Positions 42,250 through 54,287 of a DNA stretch of 64,000 nucleotides are shown in pieces. Under the pieces are notes generated by a model. That model saw nothing but the letters and a program-made list of their open reading frames with translations. It ran no database searches and was not told where the DNA came from. Origin of the DNA: Eledone cirrhosa (Eukaryota; Mollusca; Cephalopoda; Octopoda; Eledonidae); assembly GCA_964016885.1 (NCBI GenBank), contig OZ024740.1, positions 205,156,976 through 205,220,975 of the forward strand. The letters are read 5' to 3'. Each line of letters opens with the position of its first letter. The stretch's first letter is position 1. A program made the translations under genes and the position numbers.

Positions 42250-42720
42250 GACTTATCTTCAGGTGCTTATACGAGTTTTTTTTCGTATAAGCACTTAATC
42301 AAAGTATGCGCCTAAACTATCAACACACTTTTGCCATCTTAATGGTAACTTGTTTATGTTGGCAGCAAAGAAGCCTGGGGGGCGAGAGGCAATGAAATCA
42401 CAAAAGGCTGTTTTTGCAGCTTCTTGAGGAGTGAATGTTTTTCCTAGCAAGACGTGGTTCAGTGCTTGGAAGACATGATAGTCAGTTGGTGCAAGGTCTG
42501 ATGAAATATAGTGTGTGACAGAGAGTTTCTAAGCCTAGCTCCTGTAGTTTGAGCAGCGTTGTTTGTGCGACATATGGTCTAGCGTTGTCTTGCAAGAGGA
42601 TTGACCTGTGTCTATTGACCAATCTTGGTTGTTTAATCGCAAGGTCCCTCATCATTCCATCCAATTGGTACATCCGCTGTAATGGATTGGCCAAGTTTAC
42701 AAAGCTGTAGTAGATGAAGC
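42250..42720 (-). pseudogene. Mariner transposase C-terminal half (different family from 25.5 kb)
   Basis: The complement reads MMRDLAIKQPRLVNRHRSIL then LQDNARPYVAQTTLLKLQEL near 42,600 (second catalytic Asp in QDNARP). After a frameshift the end follows: TFTPQEAAKTAFCDFIASRP near 42,420 and KLPLRWQKCVD near 42,330. This order and wording are mariner. The third catalytic Asp region (YS.DL.) is damaged. The left side has possible terminal sequence ('cttatacgagtttttttt'). It abuts the foldback at 42,735. Confidence 0.8.
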
Positions 42721-42734
42721 CAGCGCTGGACTAC

Positions 42735-43332
42735 CCTTTTTTGTGTGTTTGTTTTTTTGCGATTTATTAGCCTTTTGGGGTCACACACGCCCCCGTAGAA
42801 AGTGTGCGACCTTTCTGCCAGGGAGCACAGAGAGAGGGGGTGCTCCCTTCTTCTCTTACCTGTACAAGCCGATATAGAGAGATGGCCCACTTACACGGGC
42901 CATTATTGCTACTTTCACCCATCTTTCATGGAATTGGCTGGGACTGAGTGCCTTTTTCGGGTGAAAGTAGCAATAATGGCCCGTGTAAGTGGGCCATCTC
43001 TCTATATCGGCTTGTACAGGTAAGAGAAGAAGGGAGCACCCCCCTCTCTCTGTACTCCCTGGCAGAAAGGTCGCACACTTTCTACGGGGGGGGGGGGGGT
43101 GACCCCAAAAGGCTAATAAATCGCAAAAAAACAAACAAAAAAGGGGCAAATAAAGAAATTTATGCCCCAGTGGCAAATAAATCGGAAAAAAAAAAAAAAA
43201 AAAAAAAAATTATTTCTTTTAACGGCTAAAAAAAGGGGGAATGTAAATTTGTTGGAATAGCCTCATACATTGAAGTAAGCAGCAACTGCAGCAAGTAAGC
43301 GGCATTTAGACAGCTAAAATTGGATATCGCCG
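42735..43332. mobile_element. Foldback element copy 2, hairpin-like, left terminus lost
   Basis: The segment 42,745-42,955 reappears inverted at 42,958-43,130 (shared 'gtagaaagtgtgcgaccttt', 'tacaagccgatatagagaga' and 'ttacacgggccattattgct'), giving a large hairpin with a short central spacer. The right outer TIR is present (43,150-43,332, ending GGATATCGCC). The matching left TIR is absent beside the mariner fragment. Same family as 15,283-16,073. Confidence 0.8.
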
Positions 43333-43410
43333 ATTTCTTTATTTGCCCCCCCCCCCTTTTTTTTGCGATTTATTAGCCTTTTGGGGTCACACACACCCCC
43401 GTAGAAAGTG

Positions 43411-43537
43411 TGCGTTACTGTGGAGAAGGAATTAGAAACAATTTTATCAAAATTCACTGCTATTCGGGAACATACAAAGCGAACTTTGGGTGACATACCA
43501 ACTTCTGTTGATAATATAAGGAAAGAAATCAGTGAAG
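43411..43537 (+). pseudogene. RMND5-like N-terminal exon fragment (GID2 homologue), captured
   Basis: It encodes CVTVEKELETILSKF followed by TAIREHTKRTLGDIP and VDNIRKEISE (42 codons plus one base), then AAG|GTATTT, a good splice donor. This matches the start of metazoan RMND5A/B, whose N-terminus has C-V-T-V-E-(R/K)-E-L-E with the same L-x-K-F spacing. RMND5 is a RING-type subunit of the CTLH/GID E3 ligase. The normal start Met and the residues before the Cys are replaced by foldback-arm sequence. About 58 bp of intron-like AT-rich DNA follows, then foldback interior. No other RMND5 exon is visible in the window. I call it a non-functional duplicated fragment. The alternative is a transposon inserted beside the real first exon. 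Confidence 0.7.
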
Positions 43538-43611
43538 GTATTTATTACATTTTGATTGCATTTTTATTACAACCACTAATACTTACTATTATACCGAGGG
43601 GCCCTGCCCGT

Positions 43612-43830
43612 TCGGGAAAGGCTCTACAGACACGGATTCCGGGACGGAAACCCCTTGGAAAAGAAATGTCCCAGATGCGTTTGCAACGAGGAAACTGTGG
43701 GGATATGTCGCCGGCCAACAAATGGTCCTCTTCTTCCGATACCACTTCGAAAGAAGGATCAAGGTGGAGAAAAAGGCACTCAGTCCCAGCCAATTCTATG
43801 AAAGATGGGCGAAAGTAGCAATAATTGTTT
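43612..43830 (+). other. Coding-like interior of the foldback element
   Basis: One frame reads RERLYRHGFRDGNPLEKKCP then CVCNEETVG (a C-x2-C near a basic GLRD-like motif), loosely like the zinc-binding C-terminus of non-LTR RTs. In another frame the sequence continues VLFFRYHFERRIKV, which is also found on the minus strand of 15,700-15,850. Origin unknown. The RT resemblance is weak and by eye. Confidence 0.35.
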
Positions 43831-43831
43831 C

Positions 43832-44028
43832 TACTTTTGAAAGTAGCAATAATTGTTTCTACTTTAGGCACAAGGCCAGCAATTACCCAGTGCATTACTG
43901 GTACTTTATTTTATCGACCCCGTAAGGATGAAAGGCAAAGTCAACCTCGGCAGGATTTGAACTCAGATCGTAAAGGGACGTAACTATGCTGGAAAGCATG
44001 GCGTCCGACCCTCTACCGATACTGCCAA
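43832..44028 (-). repeat. OR-type SINE inserted in the foldback
   Basis: Near-identical to 40,742-40,922 (same 'ggatttgaactcagatcg' and 'gaaagcatggcgtccgac'), so a recent relative. It splits foldback interior between 'gtagcaataat' and 'aatggcccgtg'. Confidence 0.88.
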
Positions 44029-44329
44029 AATGGCCCGTGTAAGTGGGCCATCTCTCTATATCGGCTTGTACAGGTAAGAGAAGAAGGGAGCACCCCCCCT
44101 CTCTCTGTGCTCCCTGGCAGAAAGCTCGCACACTTTCTACGGGGGTGTGTGTGACCCCAAAAGGCTAATAAATCGCAAAAAAACAAACAAAAAAAAGGGG
44201 CAAATAAAGAAATCTATGCCCCATAAATAAATCTATATTTCTTTTAACGGCTAAAAAAAAGGGGAATGTAAATTTGTTGGAATAGCCTCATACATTGAAG
44301 TAAGCAAATTGGATATCGCCCACGTGCTA

Positions 44330-44890
44330 TTTATATGTATTGCTTTGAGCGAGTATGCAAGAGCGTGTATGTATATGACGTGTATGCGTGAATGTGTGTG
44401 ATTATATAAATGCCTATGTATGTGTGTAAATGCCGTGACATATTTGTGTGTGTATGTAAGAATGTATAACAAAATACTGGTGTGTATGAATATAACAAAG
44501 ATGCTCGGTTGTGTATATAAAGTTTAATTAACAAGTTGAAGTTATGTAGAACAGAATTGTTGACATGTCAATGGGTAGATGAAAGAATGAAGTTATTTGT
44601 TACCGTTTTGAAGTTAGCTCGCAAGAGACCATGTTAGGGTTGCCAGTCGAACGCGCCTGGCCGAAGGGCCAGGCAGGTTAGAAGGCCAGGAGCCGAAAGG
44701 CAAATGAGAGAGAGAGAGAGATCGCTCTGAGTATCCTTTTTATAGGGTCTCAAGACGGAAGTGACAAAAAGGGAAGTAATTCCAGCTACTTCCTGTCTAG
44801 AGAGCGTTAATCTATTGGTGACGTGATCGTCACAACAAGGGAGGCAACTCTTGCTACAAATGTGTGCAGGTATTTGTCGGGTTGAATTTA
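44330..44890. other. No gene; short hairpin 'cctggccgaagggccagg'
   Basis: A TGTG-rich stretch to 44,470, then GC-richer sequence with a perfect 7-bp stem hairpin at about 44,658-44,675 and a (GA)n run at 44,707-44,721. It could be an LTR or element end, but I have no partner copy to prove that. Confidence 0.4.
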
Positions 44891-45195
44891 TATCTTGGGG
44901 GGACCCAGGCACTTCAGGTCTGGGGGCCCCTCATACACAAAAAACTAGAATACACAGCAACCCCCTCCACCAATTTTACATATCAAAATTAGCTTGGCGC
45001 AAGTAATTGAAATTGAAACGTTATACATACAGGTATTAAATAAAACAATTCTAACTATCCTAAAACTAAAAAGCCCAGCTGAGGGCACAAATAAATTGCT
45101 ACAGCCGTCGCTGGTGGGGACACCCACTGCAGGGAGCCAGGGGAAATTGCGCCCTTTGACCCCCCCCCCCCCCATTACATCCGGCCCTGTGTATG
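44890..45195 (-). mobile_element. CAGGGCCGGAT-type MITE, copy 1
   Basis: The right end complement begins CAGGGCCGGATGTAATGG (45,193 inward). The body 'gcaagtaattgaaattgaaa' and 'ctaaaaagcccagctg' is shared, inverted, with 53,514-53,840. C- and G-runs lie at both ends. No ORF. Confidence 0.65.
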
Positions 45196-45249
45196 TGAGA
45201 ACGTTTGAGTGTGCGTAAGCACATGTATGCATGTAGATATGCATGTATA

Positions 45250-47309
<2,060 letters not shown>

Positions 47310-47310
<1 letters not shown>

Positions 47311-47640
47311 TACATATACATGCATATCTACATACACACACATGCTTACACACACAGGTTCTCACATACACGCATATATTCTTACACACACACACAAAAA
47401 CATATGTCACTGCATTTACACACATACATACACATATACTCATACACATTTATACATATACATACACACTTACATTCAAGTTCATACACACACACGTGCT
47501 TACACACACGAGCTTACACACACACGTGCTTACACACACACATGCTTACATACACACATGCTTACACACATACGTGCTTACACACACACCCACATATACA
47601 AACATATATCACTTGCCTTTACACACATACATTTATATAC
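47310..47640. repeat. CA-rich microsatellite tract
   Basis: (CA)n interleaved with TACA/TATA units over about 330 bp. The His/Thr-rich frames across it are artefacts. Confidence 0.9.
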
Positions 47641-47644
47641 TAAT

Positions 47645-47800
47645 ACACATCATCATCATCATCATTTCATTTTACGTCCGATTTTCCCTGCTTGCAAGGG
47701 TGGGACGGGAACTGATTCTGGCATGATTTCTACAGCTGGATGCCCTTCCTAACACCAACCTCATTTACAGTGAGTGCTGGGTGCTTTTTTCCGTGGCACC
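47645..47800 (-). repeat. (GAT)n LINE-tail repeat
   Basis: (CAT)n then 'acgtccgattttccctgctt', 'acagctggatgcccttcct' and 'cagtgagtgctgggtgctt'. Confidence 0.75.
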
Positions 47801-47804
47801 TACA

Positions 47805-47862
47805 CGTTTACACACACACACACACACACATTTACACACACATACACGCGCGCACGCGCGCG

Positions 47863-47953
<91 letters not shown>
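47805..47953. repeat. (CA)n with a CG/CGCG block
   Basis: About 145 bp. (CA)n flanks an alternating GC stretch at about 47,846-47,870, a purine-pyrimidine alternation capable of Z-DNA. Confidence 0.95.
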
Positions 47954-47955
<2 letters not shown>

Positions 47956-47959
47956 ACCA

Positions 47960-48825
47960 ACAATAAAGCAATTCATTGTTGATTATCTTTCCTTAACTGA
48001 TGAAACCCTCATTTCTTTTATTCAATTAAACCTTCATTAGATAAGAAGCTAATCAGCTGTCAATACTCATAACGTTATCTTTATTAGTGTTAGGTACTGT
48101 TACGTGATATACAACATGTTGGTCAAGTTAGTGGCGTAGCATGGGCAAAGCCACAGGGATGGTCACCCCCAGTTCAGACAGGGGTAACCACAGTAAATAA
48201 GATACTCAATACATTAGTAGAATGTAAACATTATGTTTAATATATAAATGGTTTCTATATGACTAGAACTGTTTCATTCAAAAGAAATCATCAGGAAAGC
48301 CCTGATGAGAGAGAGAGAGAGAGAGGGGGAGATAGAGAGGGTGAGAGAGAGAGACTAAAAGAGAGGAAGAGTTACAGAGGGTGAGAGAGAATGTGTGTGT
48401 GACAAGATAGAGAAACACAGAGAGAGAAGTTTGTAGCAGACTAGAAGAAATTGAAAGAGACCGCACACTGTGTGTGTAACTGTGTGTGTGTGTGTATAAC
48501 TGTGTGAGACAAGACTATGCTATTGTACAGGAAAGGTGGGGACGAAAGTAACTATTAGCAGAGAAAGTGAAAGGAAGACGCTGTATGTTTATTTCTGTTC
48601 TGTTCTGTGTGCATGTATGTATGTGTCAGTGAAGATTGTGTGTATGTGTGACCACAAAAGTCTAGAATCACCTTAAACCATAGATCAAAGTATCAGTTGA
48701 AGGTTTAACAATATTGTGTTAGCTTTTATAAAGTTGTTTTACACCAGTCTTTGATTTTACAGAACATAGAAAAAATTTATACTATTTGAAATTAATCTAC
48801 GGTGTATATTAATTGAGGTTTTTGA
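47960..48825. other. No gene; GA- and GT-rich low-complexity blocks
   Basis: (GA)n near 48,305-48,365 and (TG)n near 48,480-48,498. Otherwise unrecognised. It may include the 5' part of the Helitron that follows. Confidence 0.4.
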
Positions 48826-48829
48826 GGAT

Positions 48830-49545
48830 AGTGTCATATGCCAAAACACCGCTCATCTATCAGAAGATTACAATGTCTGCCAAACGATTGAAATCTTCAA
48901 GGGAAAGAGAAACTCACGAACAATATAATAAAAGACTTGGGAATAAAGGGACAAGTCAACATTGGGACATTCAGCAGAATATGAGATGGGAAACAGAATG
49001 ATTAAGACAACAAGAAAGACGACCGCAACTTTCTGAAAGTGTACAGAACCTGAGACAGGAAACAGAAAGATTAAGGCAAGACGAAAGACTATCGCAACAA
49101 ACAAAGGTTCAATATGAAAATCACCAAGAGGCAATGAAAGTTGCGATGCAAACTTGACGAGCACAAAGGACTCTTCAAGACAGAATAAACTGGCTAAGAG
49201 CTGCGTTTTCATATGATCCATCAAAGAATTATAGAAATGATCCTAAAGTCAGGATAGGTAGCATGGATATTACACTTGGCATGTGTTGTTTTGGAGGAAA
49301 GGTCAGACACCACTGATAGAGGATCCTCCAGCTTTTATCCATATACTGCTTACTGACCGTACTGACAAAGCTAAACACTTCAGAAGCAATGTTATGCGGT
49401 ATATTGCTGTGTTTCAGATGACGTCCTTTGGAGCTGAAAAAGATCATACTGACTATGGTTATTTCACCACATTTAAAATCCAAGGCCAATGCTACCATTT
49501 AATCGGCAGTTTATTCCCTCAGCCTAATAAGGAAGTTTTATGATT
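48830..49545 (+). pseudogene. Helitron Rep/helicase N-terminal region remnant
   Basis: First a Gln/Glu/Arg-rich coiled segment (48,871 on: MSAKRLKSSRERETHEQYNK ... QETERLRQDERLSQQ) with two stops. Then TLGMCCFGGKVR near 49,275 and, in a +1 frame, EDPPAFIHILLTDRTDKAKH, then VMRYIAVFQMTSFGA near 49,390 and FKIQGQCYHLIGSLFPQPN near 49,475. The motifs GMCC..GKV, ..FQMTSFG and F..QGQ.YH.IGSL..P occur in this order at the start of the Helitron helicase-like (Rep) domain. The Rep catalytic HUH/Tyr region and the PIF1-type helicase are absent. The ORF stops at 49,543. Confidence 0.78.
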
Positions 49546-49694
49546 GTTTTTTTTTTATGTCTCTCTCTCTCTCTCACACACATTACAGTCTCACCTCAAA
49601 CTGTAAACCAGACAATACATCCAATACACTCATTTTGTCTTTTATCCGTCTTCACTTAACTGTTCTCTTGGGCAAATCCGAGTACCTCAGCTAG
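49546..49694 (+). repeat. Helitron 3' end (hairpin + CTAG)
   Basis: A weak stem CTTGG ... CCGAG at about 49,668-49,683 is followed by 'tacctcagctag', ending CTAG at 49,691-49,694. It is the same terminus as 13,660-13,673. A (TC)n run is at 49,559-49,574. Confidence 0.65.
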
Positions 49695-49789
49695 TAATAT
49701 ATACTAAGGAAGTGACAATTAAACAGAGACATATTGAGTGTAAGAGAACGCTTCAGTCTGGACAATCATGTGATAACCTCTCTAATGCT

Positions 49790-49975
49790 AGTCCCACAAT
49801 AAAATACACCCAGTTCACTCTGTAAGGTGGTTGGTATTAGGAGGGACATCCAGCCATAGAAATTATGCCAAATATAGAACATATGAGCAAGAAGTAGTCT
49901 AATCTCAGAACATAACAATCCATCCAACACTTGGCAGCATGGAGAGTGGATGTTAAATTATGATGATGATGATAC
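49790..49975 (+). repeat. (GAT)n LINE-tail repeat
   Basis: 'gtaaggtggttggtattagg', 'ggacatccagccatagaaa', 'agcatggagagtggatgtta', then GATGATGATG. Confidence 0.7.
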
Positions 49976-50069
49976 TGAGTTTGTTATATAATAATAGTTC
50001 ATGTTTATTGCCAATGAATTGACAGTCATCAGAACATCAGATAGATGCCTTGCAGTATTTATAAGCTCT

Positions 50070-50255
50070 TTATTTTCTGAGTTCAAATTCCACCAGAGTC
50101 AACTTTGCTTTTCATCCTTCCTGGGTCAATAAAATAAAATACCAGTCAAGTAATGGTTCTTTATTTTTTTTAGGAAAATAAAGGAAATCAACTTTCCCCT
50201 CTTCCCAAAATTGCTGGCCTTGTGCCTAAATTAGAAACCATTATTATTTAGACTG
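50070..50255 (+). repeat. OR-type SINE with internal insertion
   Basis: 'tgagttcaaattccaccag', 'gggtcaataaaataaaatac', 'ggccttgtgcctaaattag'. An A/T-run near 50,161-50,180 splits the 3' half. Confidence 0.7.
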
Positions 50256-50269
50256 TTTTCTCAGATAAG

Positions 50270-51025
50270 GTGTTGAAAATCCTGATATTGTATGATAGTA
50301 GACCACAACCAGTGGCTTTAGGCATCACTAAATTTGTCTCCATCAACTGTTCATAACTTTCCAACTAGATTGTACTGTTTCCAAAAGACAAGATTTCTGG
50401 AATAAAGCTATAGAGCATTCAATTTCTATTTCCTTTATCCAATGATCAAATTTATGAGTTACTATTTCCAAAGCCACATACCACTCTTGCTATTACATTT
50501 TCAATTTCCACAACTGTGCAACCTCATATTTTAATAGATTGTAGTTTCTCTTCTTTTCCTCTTCTTTTTTTCTTTATTTTTGAGTCGAAAGAGCATAAAG
50601 GGTTTATTATATATCCCGCTTTCTGTCTTTTGTCCCCTTCCCTTATGTCTGGCTTATTGTGCTCTAATACCTTGTCTGTTTGTATTGCAAAGTCCCCTAA
50701 TATTTTACAATCTTCCAATTCAATTACTTTCTGTGATTTACAGTTGAACCACTTAACCTCACACTCAAATCACCATTTCTGGCCAAGTTTCCAATATATA
50801 ACCTAGACTACTTCATCATGTAGAGTGCACTGCGCAGGCTTCCTTGAAAGGACACGTGTCCCAGTCTTCACAGCACAGATTTTCATTCTTACTATGCAAC
50901 ACTTGGCAGCAAACCTATCAAGTGCATTGTCAGATATCATCTTCCAACAAGTTAAGTAGTACCATGTTGTCTGCAAATTCCATAACAGTTCTAGTCCTGT
51001 AGAAGCCATCTCTATATTAAACATG
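50270..51025 (-). pseudogene. Retroelement C-terminal nuclease-like fragment
   Basis: In broken minus-strand frames: KICAVKTGTRVLS near 50,875, FNCKSQKVIELEDCKILGDF near 50,740, IQTDKVLEHNKPDI and AGYIINPLCSFDSK near 50,600, then KKKRRGKEEKLQ. The pattern ..W/GD..IQTDK..EH.+PDI...D......I.P..P.D.+ is the PDDEXK-like C-terminal domain found on many molluscan RT-type retroelement proteins. No RT core is visible beside it. Old fragment. Confidence 0.6.
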
Positions 51026-51490
51026 GTATATATATATTCACAATTGTATTCTTTCAGTCATTATGTAGATTTTCATTTTTCTTTTATTCAGGAATCATTT
51101 GGCAATATGGAATAAGGTTTATATATATATATATTAAAAAGAAAATCTTAATAGAAACTTCAATTATTTATATAACATAATATGAATAAATATATTTGAA
51201 ATGTAAGCATCCCAATGTAAATGATTAGAATAATAGTTAATCATTATAAGTAATAGTTGAGAGAATTGGGTAAAGTAACACTAGAGATGGAAAAATATTG
51301 ACAGAGGGGCCTGCAAGGAATCAAATTCTACATCTCTTGGATGTCAGGATTCCACTCTGGCACCTTTGTCTACTTTTTCTGTATCCAGGGGACCTTTACT
51401 TGATTTTCTCAACTATTATTTATAGTGATTAATTATTATTCTGCTAATTAGCTTTGAGACACACACATTTCAAATTTCAAATTTTCCCAA
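51026..51490. other. AT-rich, no gene
   Basis: A (TA)n run at 51,120-51,134. Around 51,300-51,330 'ggaatcaaattctacatctc' may be a SINE fragment. Nothing coding. Confidence 0.4.
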
Positions 51491-51519
51491 TGTTTCTTAA
51501 GACTGGGGCGAAAACCACA

Positions 51520-51775
51520 CTGTCCATCAGTTAGAATGTCTCAGGAAAAAATTGCTGGACAGACATTGCGGGCAAAACCAACCAGCAGGAGACTTAGGAG
51601 TAGACCCCGAGCAAGATGGTTGGATAACATCCATGAGCTTGGCTGGTGTCGCTTGAGGATCCAGATCAGTTGGAGACGGTTACATCTGACAGACCCTGCT
51701 GGAAGGAGTGTTTGAGGACTCTGCCCCCACAACCCTATCAGGAATAGGTGGGGAAAGAAGAAGTCATGATTTATT
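51520..51775 (+). pseudogene. LINE RT C-terminal fragment, family B
   Basis: MSQEKIAGQTLRAKPTSRR then RPRARWLDNIHELGWCRLRI and, after a stop, CPHNPIRNRWGK. Close match to the reverse-strand copy at 31,085-31,345. A third scrap of the same family is at 60,430-60,530 (minus). Confidence 0.65.
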
Positions 51776-51809
51776 CTTTACTGAACCCATCATCAGAAAT
51801 TAAACACTT

Positions 51810-51905
51810 AATTGTTATTATTTTCCTTGTTTCAGTCATTAGACTGTTGTCATGTTGGGGCACCACCTTGAATAAAGTGGGAGAAGAAGAAGAAGAAGAA
51901 GAAGA
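51810..51905 (+). repeat. 'catgctggggcacc' family SINE fragment and (GAA)n
   Basis: 'tttcagtcattagactgttg' followed by 'catgttggggcaccacctt' and a (GAA)n run at 51,888-51,907. Confidence 0.65.
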
Positions 51906-51909
51906 AGTT

Positions 51910-53195
51910 TCTTAAGTCAAATGCTTTGTTTACATTTCTAGAATAAGTATATATTTATTTGGTTAAAGTAGTTGACTATATTCAAGGACATCTGACCATA
52001 GTAACTACAGATTGTGTACAACAGATGTATGCATACACCAGCTATAAGTATTCATACATACAGATAAAGATAAGCCATAGATATATATAGTCAAGTACAT
52101 ATAATGATAAAGTAAATTATAGTGGATGTGGTGGAGGGAGTGAAGGGGGTTAAAGTGTGGAGGAGGATAGTTAGGTTTGCTGTGTGTGTGTGTGTGTGTG
52201 AGTGTGAATGAGTGAGTGAGAGTAAGTGAGTTAGTGGAAGAACGAGTGAGAGTAAGAAAGCATAAGGATGGTGAAAGACTGCGATGAAGTGAGTGAGGAA
52301 CTGAGTGAGATGTGTGAGTGCGGGTATGGAACCATGAGAGATTGTAGTGAAATCTATCCACATATATTGACCCCTAAACAACATGAGTTCACTTTTCTCT
52401 TTATCTTGGGTTGGTGCCAGTAGTCTTGAGAAACTGGCCAACTTTGGGTTAAATGAGATAAGATTTTCTTAAAGCCATTCCACTTTCATTTCTCAAAAGA
52501 GAAGGGCATCAGTTTTAGTTACTCAAGCAGTAGAGAGATGTAACGCTTAGCAAAAAAAACACTTCAGCCCTCTCAACAGGGTTGGAACTTCGATAAAAGT
52601 TGGTTCAATGCATCTTGTTAGACTACTAGTACATTCACACAAACCAACCACACAAATATAACACACAATTCACTTGGTTCTTTGTTGTTTTCCTGTGTTG
52701 TCAACAATAGCTTCAACATAAGTTATTTCTCAATAAAATCATTATTGTAGCAATGTTTGTTATTGTTCATAGGTTATTGTAATGTCAGCTTTACTTTCAG
52801 CCTTCAACTTTCAACAACTGACTATGGCAATGAGTACAGCCACATATCTTGATTCACTGAGACACACACACTCAATTCATTTACCATAAGTCACAAATTT
52901 CTCGCAGCTCTTATATGGGAGAGAGCTATTCATGAAATCACCCATTAAGCCAGCAACATTACTACTACAACATCAGCCAAAGTGAACATAAACCACCAAA
53001 CAATGGACAAATACCAATTCTCAGCACCAATAACAATAAAAATAAACATCATTACAAGAGAGCCTATGAGGGAGCGTCTATATAGTCCCTTGAATATACT
53101 CAATGTAGGACCCAAATCCCCATTCAATAAGCCCTATTATCTTGAAAATGGGGGTTACATGTGTCAATGATGGAATTTCAATGTATTAGATCTCT
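51910..53195. other. No gene recognised in 1.3 kb
   Basis: It contains a (TG)n/GAGT-rich block at 52,180-52,330 that makes long but meaningless frames on both strands. The rest is unrecognised and may be single-copy host intron or intergenic DNA. Confidence 0.4.
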
Positions 53196-53199
53196 GTTT

Positions 53200-53512
53200 G
53201 TTCAGATGAAGAAAGTTCCAGTTGTTCAATTAATGGAACAGCATGCTTATGAAATTAACATACAAGTGGCTGAGCATTCTAAAGAAACGTAGTTCTCAGG
53301 GAGATTCAGCATGACACAGTGATTAACAAGGCTATCCCTTTGAATTATAGGTCATAAGTTTGATTCCTACACTAGGCAGTGCATTGTGCCCTTGGGCAAG
53401 ACACTATATTTCACGTTGCTCCAGTGAAAAAAAATTAGTTGTACCTGCAATTCAAAGTGTCAGCCTTCTCACATATTGTGTCATGCTGAATCTTTTTGAG
53501 AATTACATTATG
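53200..53512 (+). repeat. Composite repeat with tRNA-SINE body
   Basis: Matches 9,440-9,690 at its start, then 'ggtcataagtttgattccta' (B box) and 'gcccttgggcaagacactat', the body of the SINE at 3,700 and 5,375. Confidence 0.65.
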
Positions 53513-53513
53513 C

Positions 53514-53840
53514 AGGGCCGGATTTAATGGAGAGCAAAGGGGGCAATTGTTCCAGGTCCCCTGCAGTGGGGGGTGGGGTGGGGGTGGAGGGGCACCAGCG
53601 ATGGACATAGCAATTTATTTGTGCTTTCAGCTGGGCTTTTTAGTTTTAGGATGGTTAGAATTTTTGAATTTAATACCTGTATGTATAACTTTTCAATTCC
53701 AATTACTTGTGCCAAGCTAACTTTGATATGTAAAATTGGGGGATTTGTTGTGTATTCTAATTTTTTGTGTATGAGCCCCCCCCCCCCCCCCCCCAACCCT
53801 TAAGTGGCCCAGGTCCTCCAAGGTCTAAATCCAACCCTGG
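53514..53840 (+). mobile_element. CAGGGCCGGAT-type MITE, copy 2
   Basis: The left end is CAGGGCCGGATTTAATGG and the right complement CAGGGTTGGATTTAGACC. The body is shared with 44,890-45,195 in opposite orientation. No clear target duplication. A C-run of 18 lies at 53,777-53,794. Confidence 0.7.
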
Positions 53841-53949
53841 GTGTTCATGTACATGTAACTGTGCAATGTTCAACCATTTCCCTGTTCATTTTACAAGCAT
53901 GCTGTTCAAAGAACTTACACACTGATCATTGCATGGATGGAAGTCCAAC

Positions 53950-53997
53950 AACAACAACAACGACAATAGCAACAGCAGCAACAGAAGCAACAGCTAT

Positions 53998-54042
<45 letters not shown>
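53950..54042. repeat. (ACA)n/(CAG)n microsatellite
   Basis: Mixed AACAAC and then 14 CAG units at 54,000-54,041. The Ala/Thr-rich frame is not a gene. Confidence 0.9.
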
Positions 54043-54043
<1 letters not shown>

Positions 54044-54049
54044 TCAGCA

Positions 54050-54256
54050 GCATATTCATTGTATAGAAATGTTCATGTGAATCATGTATTAAAACTCCTT
54101 TCACACACAAACATTGTTTTACTACAAAACAATTGCTAAATATTTCCTTGATTTGTTTTATAAAGAGTTAAATCATATGATATACATCTCATGATATTTA
54201 AAGACCAAAATATGCTCACAACATGAATTTTAATATTTATACATATATATATGTAA

Positions 54257-54287
<31 letters not shown>

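Larger units (their letters stand above)
43333..44325. mobile_element. Foldback element copy 3 carrying an RMND5-like exon and split by a SINE
   Basis: The left inner arm is at 43,333-43,410 (starting 'gatttctttatttgcc', lacking the terminal GGCGATATCC part). The exon-like insert and its flank are at 43,411-43,595. Interior sequence shared with the 15-kb element (minus orientation there) follows from about 43,690. The right arm at 44,029-44,325 ends GGATATCGCC. A SINE at 43,832-44,028 interrupts it. No target duplication can be verified because the left terminus is missing. Confidence 0.78.

Noticed and set aside
43411..43595. Intact RMND5 gene locus
   Set aside because: No start codon, no other exons nearby, and foldback sequence on both sides; called a captured fragment, though not finally proven.
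52005..52441. Ser/His/Leu-rich minus-strand ORFs
   Set aside because: Driven by a TG/GAGT-rich low-complexity block.
53804..54139. Poly-Ala/Thr protein
   Set aside because: Produced by ACA/CAG repeats, with no supporting flanking domain.
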